A DNA stretch of 64,000 bases from Lytechinus pictus. Its lineage: Eukaryota; Echinodermata; Echinoidea; Temnopleuroida; Toxopneustidae. Numbering within the stretch: position 1 is the first letter of the stretch; each line of letters starts with the position of its first letter. Where the stretch lies: the NCBI RefSeq assembly GCF_037042905.1, contig NC_087251.1, positions 46,448,373 through 46,512,372 of the forward strand. Reading direction: 5' to 3'. The position numbers and the translations under genes were made by a program. Positions 33,221 through 45,474 of the stretch are shown piece after piece. The notes beneath the pieces are model-generated. The model was not told the DNA's origin, made no database searches, and saw only the letters and a program-made list of their open reading frames with translations.

Positions 33221-33734
33221 TGCAATTGGTGTTCTAGCAATTATTACTTTACTGCGAGGGTAAAAACTATTGTGGACAATTTTGGCAGCAATCCTTCCCC
33301 CCAACAGGATTTACTTCAATTGCACTTTTTAAATTCATAACATTTTCTTTTACCTTTTGAGTAATATTCATTTAATGAAAAATATATTAAAACAATACCA
33401 TTCCTTGAGGCAATTTTGATAAATTTGTATGGGCATCATTCCCTTTCTTATTCCCCAATCTTCCCTCTTTCTCATTACTCCACCCTCCTACCCTCATGTT
33501 TCGCTTTCTCCTCTTCTCTGACCTCTGCAATGCTTGCATTATCTGTCAATTCATTGATTGCATTCTTTCTTTACATACCTTGCTGTACCATCTGTTCTAG
33601 CTGCTGCTCTAAATTCATCTTTGTTTCACATCGTTGCAACATGATATTTGCCATGACTGTTTTAATAGTGGCTAAGAAGATAAACAAATCCTTTTACGAG
33701 GAAATTTATATATTTCGTTTACAGACTTTGCTTT

Positions 33735-33832
33735 CTTAAATTGTTCTTAATATAGGAGCGCCTTGAGCACCTAGCAAGGTGGATACATGTGCTATACAAA
33801 TCCTATGATATTATTATTTTTAATTTGCAGAG
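33735..33832 (+). mobile_element. SINE/L2-type 3' tail
   Basis: GGAGCGCCTTGAGCACCTAG, then GTGCTATACAAATCC and a TATTATTATTT tail. This is the same 3' end structure as the SINEs at 356-672 and 35709-35946. No tRNA-like head is visible upstream. Confidence 0.6.
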
Positions 33833-35708
33833 CCATGATAGAGCAGCGTGAATTATTTTGCAAATATTTATTACCTTTTTCTGTACATATTCATTTTTTG
33901 GATTTGAATTAATATTTCAAACTATATCGCGGTCATTTCACCATGTACCTACATAAACCTCGTGTTTGTGCTAATGCCAAAGGCACCACCAGAAACGTAA
34001 GGTTTGTGCGAGTGCTGCGTGTGTATCCATCATGACATCATGAATGTGAAGAGATATTGTGGACTGCACGAATGCTTAGATATGTGATGATCAAGGTAGA
34101 TTCTCAATATAGGTTTGTCTGCCCAAATCTTCAGTTTCGGATATATTTTTTCACCCATTTTTATGAGGGTTGTGCACTTCAATGGCTTTTCCACAATGTT
34201 AAAAAAAAAATTCTCTCAATCAGAGCAATATATGTAAGTCTAGAATCTTTTTTCAGAAGTGCAATGTCAAATTTTTGATTTCTAGAGCCTTGCCAATGTA
34301 GTGTTTCAAGTTGACCCATATTCATGTTTGAAATATTGATGGAGAGTGGTTTAACCAACATGGCTATGAAGCTCGGTGGCATTGATTAAGATCGATCACA
34401 AACTGGTTTGCACTCCAAATTGATGCAGGTAACCATTTGTTCTGCACAAAGAGAAGAACTGGTGACGTATCATTGAAGAGAGCACTGCTGACTTCCAGAA
34501 ATTGTTTCAGTTGCATGTGACATCTTTATATTTGGTGTTTGGAATCTGTTGCCATAATCTTTAAGTACTGTCTGACCACAAGGAATGGCATTCCTTTCAG
34601 CTTACGCATCATATCCAGAGCTCTTCAGAACCTCATGAAAGTCACATACTTCTTGGACTCACAAATGCTGATATCTTGTGAGAGTGTTGGCCTCTTTGTG
34701 GTGGCATTAGAGGAATTCTCAGTGGATCTAGTTCCAGTTGGTCATTTTGTCTGTCCCAGCCATTTGATATTTTCCTGTGTTTATTAGATTTTCCTGGATT
34801 TATTTGACTCTGATGAAATGTAAGGCAATGTGAAGTTTTGGTATTACAAAGTCAGAGTCAATAAAGACCATTTTTTGCTCCTTATGCATGCCAATATTGT
34901 CATTAAAAGGGAAGCTACATATATCTGATACATTTTCTGGCTTTACTTATTAAACCACAATGCACTTGTTTGAATTCTAATAAGGCAGATTCGTGAAGTC
35001 TTTGTCAACATTCATTTTCTGTTTCCAGGAGGAAACGCTCTTTCCTTGGAAAGAATTTTTAAATAGATTTTCCTCTGTAGAGAAAAATTCATCACGTTCA
35101 GGTATTCAGAAATGTAATCCCTTACAGTGAGAAGTTACTGTGATGAAACCTATATATCCCAGGCTATTTTTAAATTGGTTTTATTAGCCCCCCCCCCCCC
35201 GATCTCGGTCGTCGATCTGGACACTCTTTAGGATTCTCATCAAATTATAAAAAAATGTATTTCTTTGTTTCGATGAAAGTCATCGTTGTCACTATTTCAT
35301 TCATAAATTACATGTACATGAAATCAATAGCTTGTAACTAGTAATTAATGATGACAATAATGACACATTGATAAATTTTGGCTACATAAAAAATTTGCAT
35401 TGGATTTTTCAAATGAAATCACGTTTTTGAGCAATTTTGGATCTGTCAAGCACTTACATAATGTTGCCTAACTTTGTAACTGCATACCATCGTGTTGTGA
35501 ATTTGGTCTTAAACGTTGCATGAGAAAATTTTCATGAAATGTTGTGGCCTCATCTTTACGAAAAAGTTAGGGTTAAGGTATGCATGTACCTGCTTGACAT
35601 TGCCAGTTATATTTGGAGAATGATTCAATTTGCTTATCTTTTGATCTTGTGCCATCTAAAAATCTTTGATGGGAACTTGCAAGTGTTTCACTTTCTCTGC
35701 AATGATCA
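33833..35708. other. Intergenic DNA, nothing supported
   Basis: Mixed AT-rich sequence. AATAAA at 34859 follows GTCAGAGTC, but no gene leading to it is evident. A poly-C run is at 35189-35199. The segment 35395-35510 shares the words GAAATCACGT and GCAATTTTGG with 60130-60160. Confidence 0.35.
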
Positions 35709-35946
35709 GGAGCCGTGGTGTAGTGGTTCTGACTCTAGCCTTGTAAACAGAGGGTCGTGTGTTCAAATCCCACTGCGGTCGGGCGTCCTTGTGAAAGTCA
35801 TTGTAGCTTGTCCAGTACTGTGTGCGCCTCACTGTCTACTGACTGGAATACTCCCCAGGGAGTGGAGAATGTGCATACATTGTGTGCGGGAATGACGTCG
35901 TTCGGCTGTATTAAGTGCTATTTAAAAGCGGATTATTATTATCATA
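35709..35946 (+). mobile_element. tRNA-derived SINE (plus strand)
   Basis: The head GAGCCGTGGTGTAGTGGTTC (A box) and GTGTTCAAATCCCAC (B box) resembles a tRNA. The body has ACTCCCCAGGGAGTGGAGAA and the tail TGCTATTTAAAAGCGGATTATTATTATC shortened to GCGGATTATTATTATC. It is complete from head to tail. Confidence 0.85.
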
Positions 35947-36109
35947 CGATGCATAATTTGTAGACCATCGTAGAATTATTTCCTTCTTGTTGCTTATAAT
36001 TCCTCTGATCATGTAAGAGAAGTTTCTCGGCCAGGTCCTGAAGCTTGACGTCATGAAGTGAAGCTAGGCTGTTCATTCATCCATCTTCTGGTCTATGGGT
36101 AGGGCAGTG

Positions 36110-36742
36110 ATTGGTTGATTTTTCCAACAGTGTCCCTTTGGCTAAACAAAGTGTTTCCTATATCCAGCGTGGAACAAGTTTGGAAAATTTTGTTGTGTTC
36201 TCACTGCTGTCTGTCAGATTTGACATTGCATGTTTTGGTAGATTGTTCCAACTCTCCATGACCCTTTGGTTAAAGAAGTGGTTTCCTCCATCCAGTCTAG
36301 AACAAGTTTGGGAAATTTTGTTGGATGCTGTATTTGGCATTGCATGTTTTGGTAGATTGTTCCAACTCTCCATGACCCTTTGGTTAAAGAAGTGGTTTCC
36401 TCCATCCAGTCTAGAACAAGTTTGGGAAATTTTGTTGGATGCTGTATTTGGCATTGCATGTTTTGGTAGATTGTTCCAACTCTCCATGACCCTTTGGTTA
36501 AAGAAGTGGTTTCCTCCATCCAGTTTAGAACAAGTTTGGGAAATTTTATTGCGTGCCGTCTCTGAAATTTGACATTTTGCTTCACTACTAGGGTTCATGC
36601 ATTGTATTGTAATGATTGATGGGGGATTGTAAATCATTGTGGAATATGAAGTGTACTCCCTCAGGACAAGCCTTTGTTGAGGTCCTAACTTATTAGATCT
36701 ATCTATCATTGTCGGTGCCTCGCCTGATCTCTCAGAGTTCAT
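36110..36742 (-). mobile_element. LINE 3' coding end (minus strand), partly triplicated
   Basis: On the minus strand a 194-codon open frame contains the motif FFNQRVMESWNNLPKHAM. This resembles the C-terminal F..RV...WN.LP motif of non-LTR retrotransposon polymerases. A 114-bp segment bearing it is repeated at 36224-36337, 36338-36451 and 36452-36565 almost without change, after a more diverged fourth copy at 36110-36223. Since 114 is a multiple of three, the frame stays open on both strands. The catalytic part of the polymerase is absent. Confidence 0.7.
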
Positions 36743-37160
36743 GGTGGCATGATGGATACATTATGCAAGCAAACATTTGGTTCTTGTATGATGGTGAATG
36801 AATAAATTAGCTTGACAGAGGAAAAAGAATTCTTTTCCCTGTTGGTTTCAATTTTGATCAAAATGCAGTGTTCATTGAAATAGAAACGCGATTGCATCAA
36901 GTACAGAAAAAGGTATATTTATTTGCAAAATCGTAATATATTCCATTTGCTCTTTTGAAAAAAGTCCCCCCCCCAAAAAAAAAAAAAAAAGCCAATGAAT
37001 TTTTTTTTCAAATATGATACAAATTGATTTGTTTAATAAAAATATGATATGTGAAAATGATTAGTAATAATACGCAAATATTGAATTGGAAATTGTAGTG
37101 TCAGTCATGGATAGTTAATGTTGAAAGGATGTGAAATGATTGAAAATGGGCAGGTAAATG

Positions 37161-37274
37161 GAGCATTTCATGAAGAGATTTGTCAGCGACGTCTAATTTG
37201 CTCTAAGCCAATCAGATGTAAGGATTTGTCAGTGAAAATCACTGATACAAATCTTCATGAAATGCTTCCCTGAA
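37161..37274. mobile_element. Short foldback MITE
   Basis: GGAGCATTTCATGAAGAGAT at the left pairs with ATCTTCATGAAATGCTTCC at the right, with AGCCAATCAGAT in the centre. It belongs with the GTTTCATGAAA family at 7767 and 24.9 kb. Confidence 0.7.
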
Positions 37275-37589
37275 TGGATAGTACAACAAGGTTTGGGGAT
37301 AGAGCACAATCAGTGGATTAACTGATAATCCTTGTAGAAAGGAGGAGAAGGGGAGGGGGAGGGGGAGATGGTAATGATAAAGAGAGCAGATTAAAGGAAA
37401 TGAGGTGGTGGCTTTGTTCAAGGGTAAATAAAAATACTACAAAGGAGATAGCAGACTGATTATTATGGCAAGGAAGAGAAAGGGGAGGGAATGGGGTAGA
37501 GATTAGAGGGGGGTTGGGGGGTAAAAATAAATTTGAGGGGAAAAAATAGTTATCCTTCCCCCCCAAAAAAAAAAAATTCCTTGGAAAAT

Positions 37590-37870
37590 CAATGCATTGT
37601 CTAACACATTCTTGGCTACACAAAATAAATAATTGATATCACTAAACTGTGGTAAGTTGTAAATCTTGCACAACAGTGTCCGGTGCCCTTCACTGCACAC
37701 TGAAAAATAGGTCTCTTGGTAGTGATGTCACATATTGTGTGATTTTGTCAAGGAGACCCCAGCTCAGAATAGGCTGCTGGCCATTTTGTGAGGGGTAGGG
37801 GTTTTGCCCCATTGAATCAAGAGGTTAGCTGCTGTGGTATCCTGTATACTTGAATGAATCTTCTGGGCTG
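37590..37870 (-). repeat. Interspersed repeat, copy 2 (inverted relative to 32936)
   Basis: AATAGGTCTCTTGGTAGTGA, GTGGTAAGTTGTA and CTTCTGGGCTGCTGGTC are the inverted counterparts of words in 32936-33220. The family has no coding capacity here. Confidence 0.6.
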
Positions 37871-38305
37871 CTGGTCATTTTTTTTTTAATTTGATTTTTT
37901 GTTGAAATATTAATCTAATAAATCTATTGAAATTAATATTTGCTTTTCATCTATGCTTATTTGTGTACATGGAGTATCCCTATACTGCAAAATGCACTTG
38001 CCTCCCCCTATTTTCTCCATCGTGACCCCCCAACACCCTTCCCTTTATTGCATGCCAAAGTTTTCATTGTTCCTTAATCCCCCCAAGGTCCTGTTGTATA
38101 AAATGTACTATTATAGTAATTTTGCTCCTGTTAGATACCATTGGATGGCAAAATTACTGTAATAGTATGCAAATACACATCAGCAAGGGCATTAGTAAGA
38201 ATTATACACACATGGTACCCATGGAACAGTTCTAATATGCCCAAGGCAAAGCTGAGGGCGTTTGGATTGTTTGAGGCAACAAGTGTGCGTAATTATTCTA
38301 ATGCC

Positions 38306-38486
38306 CAAGCAGGGGCCTGTTGCATAAAAGTTACTATCATGGTAACCTTCCCATCCAATTGTAACTACCCTCGGGTAACTACCATGGAATCCTTGATTTT
38401 GATTGGCTGCTGACCATTGTTACCATGGTAGTTACCATTGGATAGCAAAGTTACCATGATAGTAACTTTTATGCAGTGGGCCCCAG
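38306..38486. mobile_element. MITE of the GTTGCATAAAAGTTACYATNATGGTAAC family
   Basis: GTTGCATAAAAGTTACTATC at the left is the inverted match of GATAGTAACTTTTATGCAGT at the right. Subterminal GTAACTACC and ATTGGCTG are present. A second copy lies in the ERH intron (54109-54267), and a truncated relative at 38088-38165. Confidence 0.8.
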
Positions 38487-39344
38487 AATGTGTATTTTTG
38501 TTTTATAAGATAGTGACGTGGATCCTTGTTATTCAGGGGCTGCGTAACAATTTTGAAAGGGGAGGCTGACCATGCAACAAAACGCAATGGCAATTGTTAT
38601 GCTTTTGTACACAAGTTTTGGAGAAAAAAAATTGGGGGGGGGGGGCTAAAGCCCAAGCCCCCCTCCTCCAGTTATTTGATAAAAATGAAACCATCCTAAT
38701 CTCGAAACCATGACCTGTCATTAGAATTAGTCACTAGTGATCGTCAGCAAGTTTTCTCCCATTACTAAAATACAACTGGTCATGTGATCGATTTTAGCCA
38801 ATCATATGATTAGGATCCATATCACTATTTTATATTATCTTTTGTGCAACAGGGCCCAGGGACAGTACTTTGAATATTGTGTTATCTTTACAACCCATTA
38901 TCTTGGCTAGCACACACGTTGGCTTACATTAGCTGCGACTTTTTTTGTTTTTCCTTTGAAAAAAATAAATCCCTTGGAGAATTTTTAAAAATTGCTTTTC
39001 AGTTATGCTTATTTGTGCACATCAGTATACTGTGAAACAGTCCAGGATTAGACTTGCCTACAGTTTTTTTCTAGAGTTGGTAATTTGGACATTATAAACC
39101 AATATCATTTTCAAATTCATGGTATTTGATACAGAGAAGGTAATACAAAAGATAACACAATTTTCAGAATACCGGTCATCTTTCAGGTTGTACAATGTGC
39201 AGAAGGTAAACCAAATTTAGAAGGCTTTTTATTCAAATTACTAATCAATTCCATTTTAATTTTTTTCCAAGAAAATTTCAAAATAGGCCTACATCTACAT
39301 TTCTCAAGTACAATTTCCATCTTTTCTTAATTTTGAAAAGACCA

Positions 39345-39476
39345 GGGGCCCGTAACACAAAACTTAGCAATGATCGTAGAACAATTTTTCTACGATTGAT
39401 TCCATTGACTACAGTGTACAATCAATCGTAAAAATCAAGCATACGATCAATCGCTAACCTTTGTGTTATGGGACCC
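39345..39476. mobile_element. MITE with GGGCCCGTAACACAAA ends
   Basis: GGGCCCGTAACACAAAACTTAG and CTAACCTTTGTGTTATGGGACC (both cut to their cores here) are inverted repeats. Between them AATGATCGTAG, CTACGATTGA and TCAATCGTA form further inverted arms. Confidence 0.7.
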
Positions 39477-39632
39477 AGGATGGAATTTTTAATTTATGCC
39501 TTAAAGTCAATTTTCAATGGACATTTAGTGATCAGTATCAGTAAAAGCAGGGGATTTCCTTTATCTTTATTGACCCTCATGATTTGGATTACCTTTTTCT
39601 GCACATACAACCTTCAATTAGCCACCGCACCC

Positions 39633-39665
39633 CCCCCCCCCCCCCACACACACACACACACACAC
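39633..39665. repeat. Poly-C followed by (CA)n microsatellite
   Basis: A run of C at 39630-39645 passes directly into ACACACACACACACACACA. Confidence 0.9.
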
Positions 39666-40734
39666 ATCTCATACAGATTCTAGACTTGGAAATGTTGCAA
39701 ATTGGATTGAAATTATTGGCAAACTTCTCCTCCATCTAAAAATGATAATTAAGAATGATATGCATCAAATACTGCATTATCCTACTATTTTTTTTTTATA
39801 ATTATTTCTGCAAAATGTTAAAATTCCTTAGTGAGTACCTCAATATCAATGCACTTTGCAACATTCCAGGTACAATTGCAATTGAAAACATTTTTTTTTT
39901 TAATTACAAGAGTGAACTTCACAAAATAAGAATAGTTTTTTTTTTACATTTTGAATTGCTTGAATTATATTTTTCATACATTGTGCTGTATATTCTGCCA
40001 CACATTTGTATTCTGTCATAAGCAATGCATTGAGAGAAAATACATGGAATTAACAGCACAAGAATAAATATTATTTAAAAATGACAGTGCTACAGAAAAA
40101 TCATCTGCATTAAGTTTGCAAATGTTGTTTGACATCTATTTTAAATTTGCTGAATTGATTCATGAAGTTCACTCTATTTTCTAAGGGCTGAGTGAAATGG
40201 GCAAGACATGGAGGGGGGAGACAAAAGACAGTGGAAGAGAGGGAGAGACAGAGAGAAAGAAAGAGAGATGGAGATAGAGATGGTGGAGAGGCGGGGGAAA
40301 GTTTTGTATGCAACAGGTACGAGAATAAATACAAGTAGCCAAAAGCAGTTGTAACCATGGGCGGCGATTTTGTGAGATTTTTTTTGGTCAATCGAAGGTG
40401 GGGGGGGGGGGGTGAGAACACTTTCCCGTAGGCTGGTGTACAAAATTAAAAAATCGAGGGGTTACTGTGGGCACTTCCCCCGTCCACCTGAATCGCCGCC
40501 AATGGTTGTAACACAATCATTTAATGTTCAATCATCCAGGCAAAATAACTTTTTTTTTTAATAGAGCCGTAACATCATTTGCCGAGGAACTCGGATTAAC
40601 CTTAGAAAATGGGCCTAACATATTTTATTTTTTATCAAGAATATTAAAGATAACAGCAATTAAATGCATATAATGAAACAATTTACTTTTCAAATTCTAA
40701 GCATCATTTGTTTGTTTTTCTTTTTGACGAATTT

Positions 40735-41100
40735 AAAGGGTACTCCAGCCTGAAAATAATAAGATTTGAACAGATAAGTACATGAGACCGTAAACAAAAT
40801 ACTGAAAACTTTATCAAAATCAGACATCATGGAATAACAAAGTTATGACCTTTTAAAGTTTTGCACTATTTCGGTGAAACAGATATGCATGTCTTTGTAA
40901 AAATGCAATGAGCAAGATGATGTCATATCCCCTTTTGTATTTTATGTCCTGAAACTAGTTATTTACTCAAATTTTGTCCTCCAAGAATGAAACAACTGGA
41001 CTGGCTGTACTAATTTAATACGTTACGATGAACAAATCTGTAATTTCTTTGGTTACAAAAGAGACATATCGTACACACTTCTATGAAAATATTAACTATT
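40735..41100. repeat. Probable MITE left part (AAAGGGTACTCCAGCCTG)
   Basis: AAAGGGTACTCCAGCCTGAA and TTATCAAAATCAGACATCAT GGAATAACAAAGTTATGACC parallel the layout of the palindromic family at 45475 with different ends. The right terminus was not found. Confidence 0.45.
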
Positions 41101-43185
41101 TATGATTTCATATGTCGATCATTACATAAAAAAGGGAGAATTGGGGCATTAAATCACCAGCCAACTTATTGCTTCTTTATGGTAAAAAAACTTAAGAATA
41201 AACTTTTTTTTCAGTGTTTTTTTTTTGGTGGAGAGTAATCAGCGAAACTAGCAAAAAAAAATTACCTTATTAGCAACGGTAGCAAATAATTAATCAAGTC
41301 TTATGAAATCCTGAAAAATACGTGGGAGCAAAGCAAATGAGCTTAAAAGATTGTAGAATTTGAAACGGCCCTAAAAACTTAATTTCTTTGGTTACATTTT
41401 ATATTAAAACATTCACATTTTCTGCTTTCCCTCGTTTTCTTTTCTCTGTTGCGTTTTCATCACACTCAAATTGCCGCAGTTCTTTTCATGTTTAACCTTT
41501 ACGAACCTTGATTATGCCTATATGAAAAAGCAGTTAAAAAGTGGATCAATTACATTCTCAGGTAGAAGACCATCGAAGAAAGCAGAGCGACCGAACTTTA
41601 CATACATATTGCCCTTTAAAGACTCTATAAACATTAGATTTCATGTATTCACTTTCAACAATTACGGGATCACTATTGACATCCCCATGATCATGTTGTG
41701 TTTTGAATGAAATCTAAAACAAATTTCAAAATAAAATACGTTTGACAGGGAAGAACAAATTAACTGACTGAATAAAGCCTCCTCCTTTAGACTATTAAAG
41801 GCTTTTCGTTACGAGGGGATGTCCTAAAGAACGTTTAATACCAAACAAACATCAGTCGAGCTGTAGCATACATATATTACAGGTGATATATGAAATGTAG
41901 ATTTCCCCACATTTTTTTTCTCCAACTAATCTTACAGTAGTACTTAACGTCCTCTAGTTCTGGCAGGTAGAAAACCAACTGGATTTTTGATACCCCTCAC
42001 CCCGTGCATCTTTCCAACCATGCCATGGTAGCTAGCATACTACCCTTCAACAGTTTGGGAACCCCTGTAATATTGATGTAAATTGGTATAGATTCGCCTT
42101 TATTTACCATTATTGCATCATGTGATCATGCAAGTTGGTCCATAAAACCAGAGGGGTATATTGTGCGTAAACCAGACTCCCATCAAAATTTTGCTCAGAT
42201 ATAATCGTACGACCTACGTACGACCTTTGACAAGCAGATCTGCATGGAAACGGAAAAAAGGTCTGCCAAAGGCTGTCTAAAGGGCCAAAATGGCGGGCCG
42301 TGTCCAGTTAAAGAAAGTAGAGAGAATGCAGAACGCAAAGAATCAATTCATAAATGTAATAGTATTTACACGGTGAAGAGAAAAGTATATCAGAGCTATA
42401 GCTCTGATTTTTACAATTTAAAGTAGCACTGGTGTTTTAGGCTTTCTTCATAGAAAAGGACATATCTATACAAGTTATATTCCACTTTCAATGATAGGGC
42501 CTACATATATAATTATGTAGCATTCTGTGCTACTGTTTTTCATTGTCAAAATTGAACTGCTAGCTCCTACTTTCTTTAATACCAGCTGTGTTGTTTGTCC
42601 TAATATTATAAACTTTTTAAGGGTATATATAGTAGTGTTTTCCTCGATCGAAGACCACGAACCATCAACATCCTATTTCTTCTCATGGAACCTCTCAAGT
42701 GAGAAATCTTATTGGCCGGTCAACATCAGACAACATCGCACCGGCAGATAACCACGTGTGGATGCCTTTCCAAGCAACCTTGTTCTCCTATCCACCTGAC
42801 CCGCCATCCCCACGTGATGAAAACCTGCTCCATTCCTCGTTCGTTATCCAGGCCTATTCCACACTCTGGTTCAACGATCCATGGGGCGGTAATCGATCGT
42901 ATTCACGGGGGTAAAAATCTTGGTTGACACCGTGTTCGATCTTGTGCGCTGATGGAATAAAAACAGAAAAGAGAACAAGTAAAAATGATGATTCCTATAG
43001 AAGCACAGGGCTGAACTCATACATGTATCTTCATAACTTATTTCCATTTTATTAAAGAATACAAAACTATTGTTGGAGATTTTGAAATAATCAATATCTT
43101 ATATCATGCGCGTATTCGGGAAGGGGGCTCGATCGGGTCCCGGGTACCCCGGGTAGGCGAAAGGGGGAGCCAAAAACAGGAAGGG
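41101..43185. other. Intergenic DNA, nothing supported
   Basis: Mixed sequence. The open frames at 41471-41710, 42244-42426 and 42699-42927 have neither splice support nor a recognisable family. Confidence 0.35.
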
Positions 43186-43189
43186 GTGA

Positions 43190-43660
43190 AAAAGGGAGGA
43201 AAGAAAGAGAAAAGCAGACGGGAGGGGCGTCAGATTGATGTTCGACGTAGGGGCGCCGAATTGAAGGTCAACAATGGGGCGCCGATCGAATTGATCTTCA
43301 ACCTAGGGGGAAAGCGCCGAATTGATGTTCGACGTACATGGGGGGAGCCTAATAATGTCCGACCCCGGTCCGACCTAGGGGGCGCCGAATTCATGTTCTA
43401 CTTTAGAGCGCCGAGTTGATGTTCGACCTAGGGGAGAGGGTTGAATTATAATATTCGATCAAGGGGCGCCGAATTGAAGTTCAACATGGGGGCGCAATCA
43501 ACCTGGGGGGGGGGGGGCGCCGAATTCATCTTCTACCTAGTGGCGCCGAATTGATGTTGGACATAGGGGGTGGGGCCGAAGTGATGTTCAACCGATGGGG
43601 TGGGGCGCCGGCCGAATTGATGTTCGACCTAGAGGCGCCGATCGACATAGCGTGAATCGC
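43190..43660 (+). repeat. Minisatellite of GGGCGCCGAATTGATGTTCGACCTA units
   Basis: At least ten imperfect copies of a 25-35 bp unit with the core GGCGCCGAATTGATGTTCGA and a variable G run between units. The block is GC-rich inside an AT-rich neighbourhood. The open frame over it (43186-43419) is a result of the repeat. Confidence 0.85.
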
Positions 43661-43734
43661 GAGCTCAAACTTTTGGACATTTCATGTATGAAGACATGAA
43701 AAGTAAGCATTATGAGCAGTGTTTGTTATTATGA

Positions 43735-44030
43735 AAAAGATGTGTGTACAATAGAATTGACGCGAGCGCGAAGCACGAGCTGAAATTTTTAATATACTGA
43801 CCATAAAGGAACCTGATAAGGACAGCTTTTATAGTGACTGGTGAATAGTATACATATCTCACCAACTGAATAATGCGAGCGCGAAGCGCGAGCTGAAAAT
43901 TTGTGATTCCAATCTGAAAACTAGACATTCTAAGCACTTTTTTGTAACCAAGGACAGAATGAGTACCTTACTAAACAAAAATTGATGAGAGCGCGAAGCG
44001 CAAGCCAAAAGTTATGATTTTCTTACTTAA
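43735..44030 (+). repeat. Degenerate repeats with GCGAGCGCGAAGCGCGAGCT core
   Basis: Three units of about 110-130 bp, each with a GAGCGCGAAGCGCGAGC core near 43763, 43877 and 43990 and a CTAAGCACTTTTTTGTAAC-like part. Two weaker relatives lie near 45200 and 45445. Adjacent AAAAAGG words and poly-C runs (44161-44186) end the block. Confidence 0.7.
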
Positions 44031-44483
44031 AATGAATCATGTTTTACTTCAAAAAAGGTTTTTCATTTTGAAAAAGGGCACATTTCATTAAAAAAAAGGC
44101 CTTTTCCATTTTGAAAAAGGTGCATTTTTCCTACGGGGAATTTGGTGGGGCAAGTGTCCCCCCCCCCCCTGCCCCCCCCCCCCCCCGTTCCGCTCCCCTG
44201 GTCTGGTATAAATGTTTAAAGCCCCTTTGTTACCCAACTGATTGATGCACAGTGCTGGATACAACACATATGTATGTTGATATTCTTTATTATCTTCAAT
44301 AGTATCGAAATGTGTTTCGTAGAATTTACATGAATTTACAAATTTACAATTTTTTAACATGCTATAAAACTATGTTTTGTAAAACAAGGCGAAAATCAAA
44401 AATGCCACGTACACCTTTCTTTTTTCTTTTTTTGCTTGTCAAATTTTTTCAGCACCCCCATAAAAAATCGTTCCCATGGCCCT

Positions 44484-44508
44484 GCTCTCTCTCTCTCTCT
44501 CTCTCTCT
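44484..44508 (+). repeat. (CT)n microsatellite
   Basis: A perfect CT dinucleotide run of about 24 bases. Confidence 0.9.
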
Positions 44509-45474
44509 TTTATTTAAATCTTTTATCTTTATTTGGAGGCGAAGCTTAGCGATCGATTTGTAAAGTATTCTTTCAAAAATCTACGAAACGTATTTCGGTA
44601 TTTAAATCCCCAAAAATCGAATAAAAAGAGCATAAAAAGGAGCGACCTGAGCTTTTTCAATAATACATTTTTAGTTGGCAAAAAAATTATGTGACTTTTG
44701 TGGTAAGTTGCCACCCCATCCCTCATCAAAATAGTCTAGCCCCGCCCCTGAAGTCACGTACGATCAGCGGTTGGTTCGGTGTAAAATGACAAGGGTTAAA
44801 GTTTCAAAGATCTTATATCCCCACGCAACGCCCCTGTATAATGGCTAATGTCATATAAAAGGGGGTACTAGTAAATAGTTCAAAGGAAGGTGTTATAATA
44901 ACAGGCGCTAATCGGGGGCGGTTGAGGGACATTGCCCACCCCCGGAAAAAGATGAAAAGGGAGGAAGGGAAAGGTAAGGGGAAACAGGGGCGGCGGATCG
45001 TATTTTCGTTTTTTTTTTTGGGGGGGGGGAGCAAAACCAAAAAGTGCACTTAGGCCTTTATTATGTCAAACTGGGCATTTTGATGCAAACAGACATTTTC
45101 TCTATGAGATAATCCTCTGCGTGAAGTAGTTGTGTGTTTTGTAGATTAAGTTGAGCAAAGTTCTTTTGAAGTGATTTCTGATTTAGGCTTTATTTTTCGC
45201 GAGGGAGCATAGCGAGCGAGCTAACGGTTTGGAAAAAAAAATTGAAGTTGTAAGACTCGATTTTTTGTCATTTTATGGCGCTATTTACCATGTTTACAGT
45301 TAAAAGGGCTCAAACTTTTGAACATTTCATGTAAGACATGAAAATAAAACATTCCGAGGAGGTTTTGTAATAATGAAAAAGGTGTGTGTCTAACTAGAGC
45401 GTTAACGCCAGTTAATCGACTGTTTGAAGTGACTCAGGAGGGTGTGCAGCGCGAGCTGAAAATGAGTTATATTA
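44509..45474. other. Repeat-derived intergenic DNA
   Basis: G-rich and A-rich patches (45002-45028) and words of the GCGAGC family (45197-45220, 45445-45460). No gene is supported. Confidence 0.4.

Noticed and set aside
34539..34787. 82-codon frame, possible exon
   Set aside because: Protein-like at first sight, but no splice sites or family resemblance could be found.
35709..35790. tRNA gene
   Set aside because: A and B boxes are present but the acceptor stem does not close, and a SINE body with an ATT tail follows. The same reasoning applies at 590-672 and 25876-25934.
36111..36572. + strand frame of 153 codons with repeated ACFGRLFQLSMTLW
   Set aside because: It is the reverse frame of the repeated LINE fragment; the minus strand has the recognisable polymerase motif.
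43186..43419. 77-codon frame over the minisatellite
   Set aside because: The repeat unit itself lacks stops in this frame; it is not a gene.
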